Below are positions 7,030 through 7,173 of a stretch of 7,173 nucleotides of DNA, in pieces. The notes under the pieces were generated by a model that was not told where the DNA came from, searched no databases, and saw only the letters and a list, made by a program, of their open reading frames with translations. Source of the stretch: Elusimicrobia bacterium HGW-Elusimicrobia-2 (GTDB lineage Bacteria > CG03); NCBI GenBank assembly GCA_002841685.1, contig PHAM01000075.1:1-7173 (forward strand), given 5' to 3'. Numbering within the stretch: the stretch's first letter is position 1; every line of letters starts with the position of its first letter. The position numbers and the translations under genes were made by a program.

Positions 7030-7058
7030 AGTATAAAAAAAGATGAACGGAAAGTCAA
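7030..7058 (-). promoter_or_regulatory. Sigma70-type promoter of the tRNA (and perhaps the operon)
   Basis: On the minus strand TTGACT (7058-7053) is separated by exactly 17 bp from TATACT (7035-7030). Each box differs from consensus at one position. Transcription would start near 7023, only a few bases before the tRNA 5' end at 7019. No other promoter of similar quality was noticed upstream of the protein genes. Confidence 0.85.
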
Positions 7059-7085
7059 GCATTCTGCCACGATGTGTCATTTAAA

Positions 7086-7099
7086 AATCAAAAGTGAAC
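7086..7099. repeat. Direct repeat copy 1 (AATCAAAAGTGAAC)
   Basis: This 14-bp unit recurs exactly at 7119-7132, 33 bp further on. Short repeated units of the form AAAGTGAAC or AAAGTGATC near an end are reminiscent of IS21-family insertion sequence termini. No transposase is in the window to confirm it. Confidence 0.7.
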
Positions 7100-7118
7100 C
7101 GTTTTTGTTAGATTTAAG

Positions 7119-7132
7119 AATCAAAAGTGAAC
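7119..7132. repeat. Direct repeat copy 2 (AATCAAAAGTGAAC)
   Basis: Second exact copy of the 14-bp unit at 7086-7099. The flanks differ, so only this core is conserved. Two helically spaced (33 bp, about three turns) copies would suit a DNA-binding protein such as a transposase or regulator. Confidence 0.7.
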
Positions 7133-7139
7133 TCTTTAT

Positions 7140-7167
7140 TTTCCCCCTTTTTGATAAAAGGGGGAAA
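7140..7167. repeat. Perfect 12-bp inverted repeat (hairpin)
   Basis: Arms 7140-7151 (TTTCCCCCTTTT) and 7156-7167 (AAAAGGGGGAAA) are exact reverse complements around a 4-nt TGAT loop. Neither strand has a T tract directly after the stem, so a standard intrinsic terminator is not clear. It could be a terminator for a gene beyond the window, a small repeat element, or part of an insertion sequence end. Confidence 0.6.
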
Positions 7168-7173
7168 CCGAAA

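Noticed and set aside
7081-7135. CRISPR array
   Set aside because: There are only two 14-bp repeat cores with a 19-bp interval, which is too short for repeats and spacers, and no cas gene is present.

Overview
The window holds one rightward-to-leftward (minus-strand) gene train: an initiator tRNA followed by six protein genes packed almost without gaps. No plus-strand gene is convincing. Base composition is about half G+C by eye and looks uniform across the genes. The organism looks like a bacterium with an outer membrane (a lipoprotein MltD-type lytic transglycosylase) and an anaerobic or fermentative style of metabolism (an electron-bifurcating type ETF). The sequence does not fix the phylum. 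An uncultured anaerobic lineage is plausible, but that is an inference.

Layout from right to left, which is the direction of transcription. Positions 7068-7173 carry two copies of a 14-bp direct repeat and a perfect 12-bp hairpin, perhaps the end of an insertion element. At 7030-7058 there is a near-consensus sigma70-type promoter (TTGACT, 17 bp, TATACT). Just downstream is an initiator tRNA-Met gene (6943-7019) with an encoded CCA. After a 68-bp gap come an acyl-CoA dehydrogenase (5726-6874), EtfB (4927-5712), an EtfA with an N-terminal two-cluster ferredoxin domain (3713-4927), a lipoprotein lytic transglycosylase with LysM (2448-3713), a small glyoxalase-II-like metallo-beta-lactamase-fold hydrolase (1858-2451) and a fused PabB-PabC enzyme for p-aminobenzoate synthesis (62-1861). 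The last 61 bases hold no complete gene.

Functionally, the first three proteins form a unit: the dehydrogenase exchanges electrons with the EtfAB flavoprotein. The gene order and the ferredoxin domain on EtfA match the CarCDE caffeyl-CoA reductase/Etf complex of Acetobacterium woodii. NADH-dependent enoyl-CoA reduction coupled to ferredoxin reduction is therefore the leading hypothesis, with the acyl substrate unknown. The remaining genes (cell-wall remodelling, thioester or general hydrolase, folate precursor synthesis) have no obvious metabolic link to it but are joined to it by 1- or 4-nt stop/start overlaps, so they are probably co-transcribed and translationally coupled.

The observations most worth a second look are the unusual base choices in the initiator tRNA (A1 x C72 and A29-U41), a Glu-to-Gln change at the expected PLP-N1 contact of the PabC half, the bifurcating-type ACAD/Etf module, and the repeat structure at the right edge. 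I did not find a clearly new multi-gene system here.
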